From Ruminococcus sp. (GTDB lineage: Bacteria > Bacillota > Clostridia > Oscillospirales > Ruminococcaceae): a stretch of 64,000 nucleotides of DNA. Below the pieces are notes generated by a model, which made no database searches, was not told the DNA's origin, and worked only from the letters and a program-made list of their open reading frames with translations. Both the position numbers and the translations under genes were made by a program. The stretch's first letter is position 1; each line of letters begins with the position of its first letter. Location: the NCBI GenBank assembly GCA_017475555.1, contig JAFVFL010000019.1, positions 62,001 to 126,000 on the forward strand, read 5' to 3'. Below, in pieces: positions 9,195 through 17,001 of the stretch.

Positions 9195-9432
9195 GTTCAA
9201 CATTACTGATACAGTGGATATCACTGATGTGGTTTGCCCGGTCACGTTTGTAAAGGCGAAGATAGCGCTTGAGGAGCTTGACGACGGAGATATACTCTCC
9301 ATAAAGCTCAACGACGGCGAGCCGGTGCAGAACGTTCCGAGAAGCATCAAGGAGGAAGGACATAAGGTACTGAAGCTCACTGATAACGGCGACGGAACGT
9401 ATGAGCTTATCGTCAGAAAGGTGGGGGATTGA
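9187..9432 (+). CDS. TusA/SirA-family sulfur relay protein
   Basis: 81-aa protein with the TusA-type segment VVCPVTFVKAKIALEEL; Cys17 would carry persulfide. The family motif is normally CPxP, so here the second proline is replaced by Thr. I took the ATG at 9187 (GGAGG at 9172-9176), inside the 3' end of the sulfite reductase gene, giving an 8-nt overlap. The position suggests it accepts sulfur from sulfite reductase or hands it to the sulfur carrier; this is inference. Confidence 0.75.
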   Translation: MAEFNITDTVDITDVVCPVTFVKAKIALEELDDGDILSIKLNDGEPVQNVPRSIKEEGHKVLKLTDNGDGTYELIVRKVGD

Positions 9433-9753
9433 ATGCCGGCAAGAGTTGGTGCGGCAGATTTCAGGACGGAGGTTCTCGAAGCGGATAGGGCTGTGCTTGT
9501 GGATTTTTATTCCGACAGCTGCATACCCTGTAAGAGAATGTCACCGGTGCTTTCACAGCTTGAGGCTGAATTTGCCGACAGTATAAAGATAGTCAAGGTC
9601 AACGTGAACTTTGAGCAGGAGCTTGCTGAGGAGTATGAGGTGCAGTCCGCTCCGACGCTGGTTTTTTTCAGAAACGGCACCGAGGTAGACCGCATAAGGG
9701 GTGCTGTTTCAAAGGATGAGCTCGCAGAGGCTATAAATTCTGTAAACAGCTGA
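9433..9753 (+). CDS. Thioredoxin-like protein with CIPC active site
   Basis: 106-aa thioredoxin fold with SCIPCKRMSPVL in place of the usual WCGPCK, and the cis-Pro segment SAPTLVFF. It starts immediately after the TusA-like stop codon. The altered active site suggests a dedicated partner, perhaps AprAB, sulfite reductase or the TusA-like protein, rather than general reduction. A normal WCGPC thioredoxin is encoded at 53.0 kb. Confidence 0.8.
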   Translation: MPARVGAADFRTEVLEADRAVLVDFYSDSCIPCKRMSPVLSQLEAEFADSIKIVKVNVNFEQELAEEYEVQSAPTLVFFRNGTEVDRIRGAVSKDELAEAINSVNS

Positions 9754-9778
9754 TAAAATTAATAAGGAGAGATGTATC

Positions 9779-9985
9779 ATGACGATCACAGTAGCAGGAG
9801 TAAAGAAAGAGGTCGCAGACGGGCTTACAGTTGCACAGCTCGTTATCGACGAGAATGTTGAGACTCCCCAGTATGTCACTGTAACTATCAACGACGAGTT
9901 CGTTGAGAGCGGACAGTTCGAGGAGACGATAATAAAGGACGGAGACAGCATTGAGTTCCTTTATTTCATGGGAGGCGGTCAGTAA
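9779..9985 (+). CDS. hcyS: ThiS/MoaD-like sulfur carrier with extended C-terminus (HcyS-like)
   Basis: 68-aa beta-grasp protein (MTITVAGVKKEVADGLTV; DSIEFLYFMGGGQ). Sulfur carriers end in Gly-Gly; here a Gln follows three glycines, so a protease must trim it before adenylation. That matches HcyS-Ala of Wolinella, whose extra Ala is cut by HcyD. The E1-like and JAMM genes follow directly. Ribosome site AAGGAGAG; the stop overlaps the next ATG (TAATG). A thiazole-type ThiS role is less likely, as no thi genes are nearby. Confidence 0.85.
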   Translation: MTITVAGVKKEVADGLTVAQLVIDENVETPQYVTVTINDEFVESGQFEETIIKDGDSIEFLYFMGGGQ

Positions 9986-10797
9986 TGGCATTCACGAACG
10001 AACAGATAGAGCGTTACTCACGCCACATCATACTCAAGGAGGTCGGGGCAAAGGGGCAGAAGAAGCTCCTTAATGCAAAGGTGCTTATCATAGGTGCCGG
10101 CGGACTTGGTGCTCCGGCTGCAATGTACCTTGCTGCGGCAGGTGTAGGAACGATCGGTATCGCCGATGCTGACGAGGTTGATCTTTCAAATCTCCAGCGG
10201 CAGATAATCCACCAGACAAAGGACGTCGGAAAGCCGAAGGTGCAGTCCGCTAAGGAGACTATGGAGGAGATGAATCCCGATGTCAGGGTCATCACCTACC
10301 ATGAGTTCATTACCAGTGAGAATATCCTTGATATCATAAAGGATTACGATTTTATCATTGACGGAACGGACAATTTCCCGGCGAAATTCCTCATAAACGA
10401 TGCGTGCGTAATGGCGAAGAAGCCGTTTTCTCATGCAGGGATCATTCGCTTTCAGGGTCAGCTGATGACATATGTTCCTGAGCAGGGACCGTGCTATCGC
10501 TGTGTATTCAAAAACCCTCCGCCGAAGGACGCTGTTCCGACCTGTAAGCAGGCTGGCGTTATCGGTGCAATGGGCGGCGTTATCGGAAGCCTACAGGCTA
10601 TGGAGGCTGTCAAGTATATCCTCGGAGTGGGCGATCTGCTGACAGGCTACCTTCTCACATATGACGCACTGAAAATGGAGTTCCGCAAGGTAAAGCTCCC
10701 GGCTGATACCCACAGGTGTGCAGTATGCGGCGATCACCCGACAATAACTCACCTCATCGACTATGAGCAGGCAGAATGCGAGGGACTGGGCTTATGA
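9985..10797 (+). CDS. hcyF: E1-like adenylyltransferase for the sulfur carrier (HcyF-like, ThiF/MoeB family)
   Basis: 270-aa ThiF/MoeB enzyme. It has the nucleotide loop GAGGLG (37-42), the DADEVDLSNLQRQ segment, and two CxxC zinc pairs (Cys169/172 and Cys244/247). Cys186 in VPTCKQAG aligns with the Cys that in ThiF/MoeB-type enzymes sits near the carrier tail. It should adenylate the trimmed carrier C-terminus so sulfide can form a thiocarboxylate. Neighbours on both sides support this over molybdopterin synthesis. Confidence 0.88.
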   Translation: MAFTNEQIERYSRHIILKEVGAKGQKKLLNAKVLIIGAGGLGAPAAMYLAAAGVGTIGIADADEVDLSNLQRQIIHQTKDVGKPKVQSAKETMEEMNPDVRVITYHEFITSENILDIIKDYDFIIDGTDNFPAKFLINDACVMAKKPFSHAGIIRFQGQLMTYVPEQGPCYRCVFKNPPPKDAVPTCKQAGVIGAMGGVIGSLQAMEAVKYILGVGDLLTGYLLTYDALKMEFRKVKLPADTHRCAVCGDHPTITHLIDYEQAECEGLGL

Positions 10798-11204
10798 TAA
10801 AAATGGCAAAGGCAGATTACGAGAGGATACTTGCACACGCAAGGAGCGAGGCTCCGGTGGAGGCGTGCGGTCTTATCGCAGGAACAACTGACGGAGTGAA
10901 CAAGGATATCAAAAAGGTGTATATCCTCACGAACACTGACCATGCAGAGGAGCACTTCACCCTTGACCCAAAGGAGCAGCTTGCGGCTGTAAAGGATATG
11001 CGGGCGAATGGACTTGTGCCGCTCGGCAACTGGCATTCCCACCCTGTATCTCCGTCACGTCCCTCTGAGGAGGACAAGAGACTTGCATTCGACAGCAAGG
11101 CAAGCTATCTTATCCTTTCACTTATGGATAAGGACGCTCCGGTGCTTAATTCCTTCCACATTGAGGGTACTGACGCATATAAGGAGGAGCTTGTCATAGA
11201 ATGA
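10794..11204 (+). CDS. hcyD: JAMM (M67) metalloprotease acting on the sulfur carrier (HcyD-like)
   Basis: 136-aa Mov34/MPN protein with a complete JAMM zinc motif: Glu23 (VEACG) and H81-S-H83-P with Ser91 and Asp94. In Wolinella HcyD first removes the extra C-terminal residue from HcyS and later cuts homocysteine off the carrier. The Mec protein of Mycobacterium tuberculosis does the equivalent for cysteine. I took the ATG at 10794, which overlaps the upstream stop (ATGA), over an in-frame ATG at 10776. Confidence 0.87.
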   Translation: MIKMAKADYERILAHARSEAPVEACGLIAGTTDGVNKDIKKVYILTNTDHAEEHFTLDPKEQLAAVKDMRANGLVPLGNWHSHPVSPSRPSEEDKRLAFDSKASYLILSLMDKDAPVLNSFHIEGTDAYKEELVIE

Positions 11205-11205
11205 T

Positions 11206-11239
11206 GATCTGATCGTCAGATCCCCCGTCTCAGGCGGGG
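11206..11239 (+). other. Tandem intercistronic hairpins
   Basis: GATCTGA (11206-11212) pairs with TCAGATC (11216-11222), and CCCCG (11223-11227) pairs with CGGGG (11235-11239). No T run follows, so this is more likely an mRNA processing or stability element than a terminator. Confidence 0.5.
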
Positions 11240-11272
11240 AAACAGCAGACCTTATGCTTGTTTGGAGATAAA

Positions 11273-12952
11273 ATGGATATCAAAAGAATCAAAACTGATG
11301 TGCTGATAATCGGCGGCGGTACTGCCGGCTGCTACGCCGCAATGACTATCGCCGAAAGGTCAGACAAGAAAGTGGTAATATGTGAGAAGGCTCACATAAA
11401 AAGAAGCGGCTGCCTTGCTGCCGGAGTAAATGCTCTTAATGCGTACATCGTTGAGGGGCGTACTCCGCAGGATTATGTGGACTATTGCCGGAATGACGCT
11501 GCCGGGATAGTCCGGGAGGATCTGCTGCTTACCATGTCCGAAAGGCTCAATGCGGTCACTGAAAGGCTTGAGCAGCTCGGACTGGTCATATTGAAGGATG
11601 AAAACGGAAAATACGCTGCAAGAGGGAACAGGAACATAAAAATAAACGGCGAAAATATCAAGCCGCTGCTCGCTTCAGCAGTTCAGGCTCTTCCGGATGT
11701 CACCGTGCTCAATCGTGTGAATATCACCGATATCGACGTTACGGACAACAGAGTAAACGGAGCCTTTGGGATAGGGATCGAGAGCGGCATATTCTATGTC
11801 ATCGAGGCGGCTGCGGTGATAATTGCGACCGGAGGTGCTGCCGGGCTTTACAAGCCGAATAATCCGGGCTTTTCAAGGCATAAGATGTGGTATCCGCCGT
11901 TCAATACAGGTGCAGGCTATGCAATGGGCATAAGGCATGGTGCGGAGATGACGACATTTGAAATGCGGTTCATCGCTCTGCGCTGCAAGGACACCATCGC
12001 TCCCACAGGTACTCTCGCTCAGGGTGTCGGTGCAAAGCAGGTCAATTCGCTTGGTGAGGTGTATGAGACTAAATACGGACTCACCACCTCGGAGAGAGTG
12101 TATGGCACTGTCAACGAGAATCAGGAGGGCAGAGGCCCGTGCTATCTCAGGACTGAGGGGATCACCCCTGAGCAGGACGAATCGCTTTTGAAGGCGTACC
12201 TGAATATGGCACCCTCGCAGACACTGAAATGGATAGAGAGCGGTCTTGCTCCGTCCGGACAGAATGTGGAGATAGAGGGCACTGAGCCGTACATAGTGGG
12301 CGGTCATACCGCAAGCGGATTCTGGGTAGATACAAAGCGCTCTACGACGATAAGGGGTCTGTATGCGGCTGGTGATGTTGCAGGCGGTGCTCCGCAGAAG
12401 TATGTCACAGGTGCGCTGGCTGAGGGCGAGCTTGCCGCTGTTTCGGTAGTTGAGTTTCTTGAAAGCAATGATACCTCTGAAATTTCAGAAGGCTCTGTTC
12501 AGGCTCAGCTTGAGGAGGCAGAGAGATTTCTTGGTGAAGATCATTCGCTTTATTCCACAGAGCAGCTTGAAGAGGCTATGCAGACTGTAATGGACAGCTA
12601 CGCAGGCGGGATAAAGACCAATTACAGATTCAATGAAAAGCAGCTCGATATCGCCGACCGGAAGATAAGGCAGCTGTATGCTCTTTCGGATTCGCTCCAT
12701 GCTGATGACCCTCAGGAGCTTATGTATATCTATGAGCTGCGTGAGAGACTTGTTGTGTGCCGGAGCGTTATCGCCCACTTGAAGGCACGGCATGAGACAC
12801 GCTGGCACAGCTTTGCGGAGAATCTTGATTACCCGGAGCGTGACGATAAGAATTGGTATAAGTATGTCAATTCCCGTTTGGAAAACGGCGAGATAAAGAT
12901 AATTCTCCGTGATATCACCGAAAGGGGGACGGTCTATGAGCATAGCGATTGA
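11273..12952 (+). CDS. aprA: Adenylylsulfate reductase, alpha subunit
   Basis: FAD-containing subunit that reduces APS to sulfite and AMP. The FAD loop VLIIGGGTAGCYAAM is near residue 10; RSGCLAAGVNALNAY and GHTASGFWVDTKRST resemble AprA. At 559 aa it is shorter than the 620-670 residues of sulfate-reducer enzymes. The true start is the ATG at 11273 with GGAG before it, not the in-frame TTG at 11258. It is paired with aprB by a 17-nt overlap. Here it serves an assimilatory route with CysDN. A more distant succinate dehydrogenase-like oxidoreductase is the alternative, but the aprB and cysDN context argues for AprA. Confidence 0.88.
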   Translation: MDIKRIKTDVLIIGGGTAGCYAAMTIAERSDKKVVICEKAHIKRSGCLAAGVNALNAYIVEGRTPQDYVDYCRNDAAGIVREDLLLTMSERLNAVTERLEQLGLVILKDENGKYAARGNRNIKINGENIKPLLASAVQALPDVTVLNRVNITDIDVTDNRVNGAFGIGIESGIFYVIEAAAVIIATGGAAGLYKPNNPGFSRHKMWYPPFNTGAGYAMGIRHGAEMTTFEMRFIALRCKDTIAPTGTLAQGVGAKQVNSLGEVYETKYGLTTSERVYGTVNENQEGRGPCYLRTEGITPEQDESLLKAYLNMAPSQTLKWIESGLAPSGQNVEIEGTEPYIVGGHTASGFWVDTKRSTTIRGLYAAGDVAGGAPQKYVTGALAEGELAAVSVVEFLESNDTSEISEGSVQAQLEEAERFLGEDHSLYSTEQLEEAMQTVMDSYAGGIKTNYRFNEKQLDIADRKIRQLYALSDSLHADDPQELMYIYELRERLVVCRSVIAHLKARHETRWHSFAENLDYPERDDKNWYKYVNSRLENGEIKIILRDITERGTVYEHSD

Positions 12953-13250
12953 CAGGGATAAGTGCATAGGCTGCGGAAAATGTCACGATGTCTGCCCCGG
13001 TACGCTGATCAGGCTTGATGACGCACGCCGGGCGTATATCAGATACCCCCGTGACTGCTGGGGCTGTACCTCCTGCATCAAGGAATGTCCGGTCTATGCG
13101 ATACGCTTCTATCTCGGTGCTGATATCGGCGGAATGGGAAGTCTCGTACACACCGAAAGGGAGGGAGATATCCTCCGCTGGATAATCGACAGCCCGGACG
13201 GCTCGGTCTCAGAGATAAGGATAGACCAGAAGGAATCAAATAAATACTGA
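12936..13250 (+). CDS. aprB: Adenylylsulfate reductase, beta (ferredoxin) subunit
   Basis: 104-aa iron-sulfur protein with two [4Fe-4S] sets (Cys10/13/16/20 and Cys41/44/47/51), delivering electrons to AprA. Sulfate-reducer AprB has a longer C-terminal tail that wraps AprA; it is largely missing here, matching the shorter AprA. The start at 12936 (GGGGG ribosome site) lies inside the aprA end. Confidence 0.88.
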   Translation: MSIAIDRDKCIGCGKCHDVCPGTLIRLDDARRAYIRYPRDCWGCTSCIKECPVYAIRFYLGADIGGMGSLVHTEREGDILRWIIDSPDGSVSEIRIDQKESNKY

Positions 13251-13262
13251 GTTATGCTCAGT
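13246..13262 (+). other. Intercistronic hairpin between aprB and cysD
   Basis: ACTGAG (13246-13251) and CTCAGT (13257-13262) form a 6-bp stem over the aprB stop, just before the cysD ribosome site GGAGGAGG. It may tune relative expression. Confidence 0.4.
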
Positions 13263-13281
13263 CTCCGGAGGAGGATAATAA

Positions 13282-14181
13282 ATGTCAGAATTTTCACACC
13301 TCGATGAGCTTGAAGCCGAGGCGATATATATAATCCGTGAGGTCGCTGCTGAGTGCGAGAAGCCTGTAATGCTCTACTCGATAGGCAAGGACAGCTCAGT
13401 AATGCTCCACCTTGCAATGAAAGCATTTTACCCCGAAAAGCCGCCGTTTCCATTTCTTCATGTCAATACGACATGGAAATTCCGGGAGATGATAGAGTTC
13501 CGTGACAGAACGGCTGAAAGGCTCGGTATTGAAATGCTGGAGTACATCAACGAGGACGGAGTGAAGCAGGGGATAAATCCCTTTGAGCATGGTGCGGCAT
13601 ACACTGATATAATGAAAACGCAGGCACTCAAGCAGGCTCTCAATAAATACGGCTTTACTGCTGCATTCGGCGGCGGACGGCGTGACGAGGAGAAGTCCCG
13701 CGCAAAGGAGAGGATATTCTCCTTCCGCAATTCCGCACACGCATGGGATCCGAAGAATCAGCGGCCTGAGATGTGGAAGCTCTACAATACAAAGATAAAC
13801 AAGGGCGAGAGCATACGTGTTTTTCCGATATCCAACTGGACGGAAAAGGATATCTGGCAGTACATAAAGCGTGAGGGCATAGATATAGTTCCGCTGTATT
13901 TTGCAGCGGAAAGACCGGTCGTCGAGCGTGACGGGAATATTATCATGGTCGATGATGATCGTTTTCCGCTGGCGGAGGGAGAAGCTCCGCAGCTCAGATC
14001 AGTCCGCTTCAGGACTCTCGGCTGCTATCCGCTTACCGGCGGCATTGAGTCCACAGCTTCGACCCTTGACGAGATAATCGAGGAGACTTTAAGCAGCGTC
14101 GAATCAGAGCGTACCTCACGGGTCATCGACAACGAGGCTGCCGGAAGCATGGAGAGAAGAAAGAGGGAGGGATATTTCTGA
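13282..14181 (+). CDS. cysD: Sulfate adenylyltransferase, small subunit
   Basis: 299-aa PP-loop ATP sulfurylase subunit, activating sulfate to APS. The PP-loop [13 protein letters not shown] and the [17 protein letters not shown] segment are typical, as are length and C-terminal RRKREGYF. Preceded by a strong GGAGGAGG site. It overlaps cysN by one base. Confidence 0.96.
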   Translation: MSEFSHLDELEAEAIYIIREVAAECEKPVMLYSIGKDSSVMLHLAMKAFYPEKPPFPFLHVNTTWKFREMIEFRDRTAERLGIEMLEYINEDGVKQGINPFEHGAAYTDIMKTQALKQALNKYGFTAAFGGGRRDEEKSRAKERIFSFRNSAHAWDPKNQRPEMWKLYNTKINKGESIRVFPISNWTEKDIWQYIKREGIDIVPLYFAAERPVVERDGNIIMVDDDRFPLAEGEAPQLRSVRFRTLGCYPLTGGIESTASTLDEIIEETLSSVESERTSRVIDNEAAGSMERRKREGYF

Positions 14182-15866
14182 TGAAGGGACTGCTGAAATT
14201 TATCACCTGCGGCAGCGTTGACGACGGAAAGAGCACACTTATCGGACATATCCTCTATGATGCGAAGCTGCTGTACACAGATCAGGAGAAATCGCTGCGT
14301 CTTGACAGCAAGGTGGGCAGCCGGAATGGTGAGATAGACTATTCTCTGCTGCTTGACGGGCTTATGGCGGAGAGAGAGCAGGGTATCACTATTGACGTTG
14401 CGTACCGCTACTTCACAACAGATAACCGCAGCTTCATAGTTGCAGATACTCCCGGTCATGAGGAGTACACGAGGAATATGGCTGTCGGTGCTTCATTTGC
14501 TGATCTTGCGGTAATTCTCATCGATGCTTCTCAGGGAGTTCTTGTACAGACCCGCCGCCATGCAAGGATATGCCGCCTTATGGGAATACGGTATTTCGTG
14601 TTTGCGGTAAATAAAATGGATATCGTGGACTACAGCGAGAGCCGGTTTAATGAAATATCCGCTCAGATAGACGAGCTGACGAGTGAGCTCGGACTTGAAA
14701 ACATAAAGATAATCCCTCTTTCTGCGACAGAGGGCGACAATGTTACAAAAAAATCCGATAATATAGACTGGTATGACGGCGAAACACTTCTGGAATATCT
14801 GGAAAATGTGGATATAGTGTCAGGTGCAGACGAAAAGGGATTCTATATGCCGGTGCAGAGAGTGAGCCGCCCGGACAGGACATTCAGGGGCTTTCAGGGG
14901 CAGATCGAATCCGGAAGCATATCTGTCGGTGATACAGTAAAGACCCTGCCGAGCAATGAAACAGCCGCAGTAAAGGGCATTCTTGTGACTGACAGGAGCG
15001 TTGAGACTGCGTTTGCCGGTCAGCCTGTTACAATAACCCTTGACCGGGAGGTCGATGTTTCGAGGGGCTGTGTTCTGACAAAGGACACTGATATCGCAGC
15101 GTATAAAAGGCTCTCAGTCTCACTTCTCTGGATGGACGACAATGAGCTTACCGAGGGCAGGGATTACCTTGTAAAGCTCGGAACTAAGCTGATCCCGGCG
15201 GTGCTGACACGTATCGACTATGCAGTTGATATCAACACAGGTGAGCATATTTCTGCGGACAGCCTCAGCAAGAATGGTATAGCCCGCTGTGAGCTTGTGC
15301 TTAGTGAAGCAATTGCGGCGGACAGATTTGCACAGCACAAGACTCTCGGTGAGCTTATACTCATTGACAGGGTGACGAATATGACCTCAGCCTGCGGAGT
15401 TGTTGAGGAGGTGTCTGAAAGGGCAGAGGAAAGCACGGGAAAGGCTTCGTTTGTTTACGGCGATATTACCGCAAGAGGAGATATCTTCGAGGAGTTTTAT
15501 TACGATACGGAGAGCTTTAACGTGTTCAAGTATCAGCCGGTGAGATCGACCTATACTATCGGTGATGAGATACCGACAAGGGGAGAGAGCTACAGCTATC
15601 CCGACGATATTGATATCCTTATTATGCGTGACAGCGTTGCAGTCCGGGTAAGAGGCAGGAGGATCACAGATATTTCGGCACTTGACGAGTATCATTACAG
15701 CGGATACCCGGTCGTGAACGGCAGAGGCTTTGAGGTGCTTGCGGATTCTGAGGATAAGGTCAGGGCGTTCATTGACGGCTACAGAGCCGCAGAAAATGCC
15801 GACAGACCTGAGTTTTTCCGGGATAAGGTAAAATTTGACACCTACAGGAAGATAGTTATAAAATAG
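14181..15866 (+). CDS. cysN: Sulfate adenylyltransferase, GTPase subunit with C-terminal extension
   Basis: GTPase that drives APS formation by CysD. P-loop GSVDDGKSTLIGH, G3 DTPGHEEYTRNMAVGAS and NKMD are all present. At 561 aa it exceeds CysN (about 475). The extra 145 residues (from about 415) are not APS kinase, as they have no second P-loop; I do not recognise the fold. Because APS goes straight to AprAB, no APS kinase is needed. Last gene of the operon, with a terminator directly downstream. Confidence 0.93.
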   Translation: MKGLLKFITCGSVDDGKSTLIGHILYDAKLLYTDQEKSLRLDSKVGSRNGEIDYSLLLDGLMAEREQGITIDVAYRYFTTDNRSFIVADTPGHEEYTRNMAVGASFADLAVILIDASQGVLVQTRRHARICRLMGIRYFVFAVNKMDIVDYSESRFNEISAQIDELTSELGLENIKIIPLSATEGDNVTKKSDNIDWYDGETLLEYLENVDIVSGADEKGFYMPVQRVSRPDRTFRGFQGQIESGSISVGDTVKTLPSNETAAVKGILVTDRSVETAFAGQPVTITLDREVDVSRGCVLTKDTDIAAYKRLSVSLLWMDDNELTEGRDYLVKLGTKLIPAVLTRIDYAVDINTGEHISADSLSKNGIARCELVLSEAIAADRFAQHKTLGELILIDRVTNMTSACGVVEEVSERAEESTGKASFVYGDITARGDIFEEFYYDTESFNVFKYQPVRSTYTIGDEIPTRGESYSYPDDIDILIMRDSVAVRVRGRRITDISALDEYHYSGYPVVNGRGFEVLADSEDKVRAFIDGYRAAENADRPEFFRDKVKFDTYRKIVIK

Positions 15867-15878
15867 TGTATATTTATT

Positions 15879-15915
15879 GCAGCATATCTGAATGCCATCA
15901 GGTGTGCTGCTTTTT
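15879..15915 (+). terminator. Terminator of the sulfur operon
   Basis: GCAGCATATCTGA pairs with TCAGGTGTGCTGC (three pairs in the middle include wobbles), loop ATGCCA, then TTTTT. The T run adjoins the next promoter. Confidence 0.85.
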
Positions 15916-15916
15916 G

Positions 15917-15945
15917 TTGACAAGATAACAGTATTATGCTATGAT
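15917..15945 (+). promoter_or_regulatory. Promoter of the DUF1648 gene
   Basis: TTGACA (15917-15922), 17-nt spacer, TATGAT (15940-15945). It starts two bases after the terminator T run. The expected start near 15952 leaves only about 11 nt before the ATG at 15963. Confidence 0.65.
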
Positions 15946-15962
15946 TATATCGGGTGATGAAA

Positions 15963-16904
15963 ATGAACAGGAAGATAATGTGGATACATCGTGTCATATT
16001 CTGGATAAATGTACTCCTGCTTGCAGCAAGTCTTGTATTATATCTGACAAAATGGAATGAGCTGCCTGACGAGATAGGTGTACATTTTGGCCCGGACGGA
16101 AATTTCGATGTTATAGCTTCAAAGCTCTACGGATTTTATCCGCACCTGATAGGCGGTATCGTCATTGCAGGTATCGCCGCTGCTGACCATATCATTCTGA
16201 AGAAGAATACAGGACTGAAAATAAGTGAAAAGGGTGAGCGTCTGTTCAAATCGGAGCTGATACTGACGCTTGATGTCTTTACGTTTTTTTGGAGTGCTTT
16301 CTTTTCCATATGGTCGCACTCAGTCTGTTTACAGAAGCCTTTGGATACTGACCTTGTGAGGAATATTACGAGTGTGGTATCGGTACTTATTCTCATAGGG
16401 ATCATCATACAGATATGCACCTGCATAAGGTACAGGACTGAGAAAAAGTCTTCTGATAATAACCTTATGCACAGGCTGAGCCGGCTGATAGCATGGCTGC
16501 TGACTTTCGGGGGTATCGGAGTGATAGCTGAGTGCTGGAGCAGATATCCTACTGACGAAAGGCTGTACTATGACCCGGAGTATTATGGCTTGGCGTATTT
16601 TGCGAATTTTGACGCATATCTGGACAAGCGGCTGCTTCTCATACCGCATTTTGTGGTGATCGTACTGCTTGCAGTCCTTGAGATCATTTCCGTAAGGGCG
16701 GCAGGAGCCGGAAGAAATACGCTTGTTTCGCTGACGGACAAGCTGAAGCTGATATGCGGGGGCTTCTTTTTCTGGTGGAATTTAGTGCTTGAGACCGAAA
16801 ACTCTGTGGGCATGATCTCTGCCGGACTTTTTGTTTTGCTGTGTGCAGTGTCATTTGCCGTGTATAAACTGAAAAATAAAACGCTCTCAAAGCCGGAGGA
16901 ATAA
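15963..16904 (+). CDS. DUF1648-type membrane protein
   Basis: 313-aa integral membrane protein. After a first hydrophobic helix comes WNELPDEIGVHFGPDGNFDV, the DUF1648 signature. Further membrane segments lie near residues 60, 110, 140, 180 and 240-300. DUF1648 proteins are often linked to sensing or immunity in Firmicutes (SdpI-like), but the role here is unknown. GGGTGAT before 15963 favours that ATG over ATG 15957 or GTG 15954. It forms a single-gene unit between two terminators. Confidence 0.75.
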   Translation: MNRKIMWIHRVIFWINVLLLAASLVLYLTKWNELPDEIGVHFGPDGNFDVIASKLYGFYPHLIGGIVIAGIAAADHIILKKNTGLKISEKGERLFKSELILTLDVFTFFWSAFFSIWSHSVCLQKPLDTDLVRNITSVVSVLILIGIIIQICTCIRYRTEKKSSDNNLMHRLSRLIAWLLTFGGIGVIAECWSRYPTDERLYYDPEYYGLAYFANFDAYLDKRLLLIPHFVVIVLLAVLEIISVRAAGAGRNTLVSLTDKLKLICGGFFFWWNLVLETENSVGMISAGLFVLLCAVSFAVYKLKNKTLSKPEE

Positions 16905-16905
16905 A

Positions 16906-16938
16906 GATATCCCCTGACCCGCAAGGTCAGGGGATATC
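16906..16938. terminator. Perfect 14-bp hairpin between convergent genes
   Basis: GATATCCCCTGACC (16906-16919), loop CGCAA, GGTCAGGGGATATC. It sits between two converging genes. T runs on both sides are short, so it may terminate both directions only moderately. Confidence 0.65.
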
Positions 16939-17001
16939 GGCGTACTGTACCCGGTAAGAACGCTTGATGACGGATACCGGTAAAGCTTTTTATTGACCCG
17001 C

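Noticed and set aside
14181..15866. CysN-CysC (APS kinase) fusion
   Set aside because: The extra C-terminal region lacks a P-loop and other kinase motifs.
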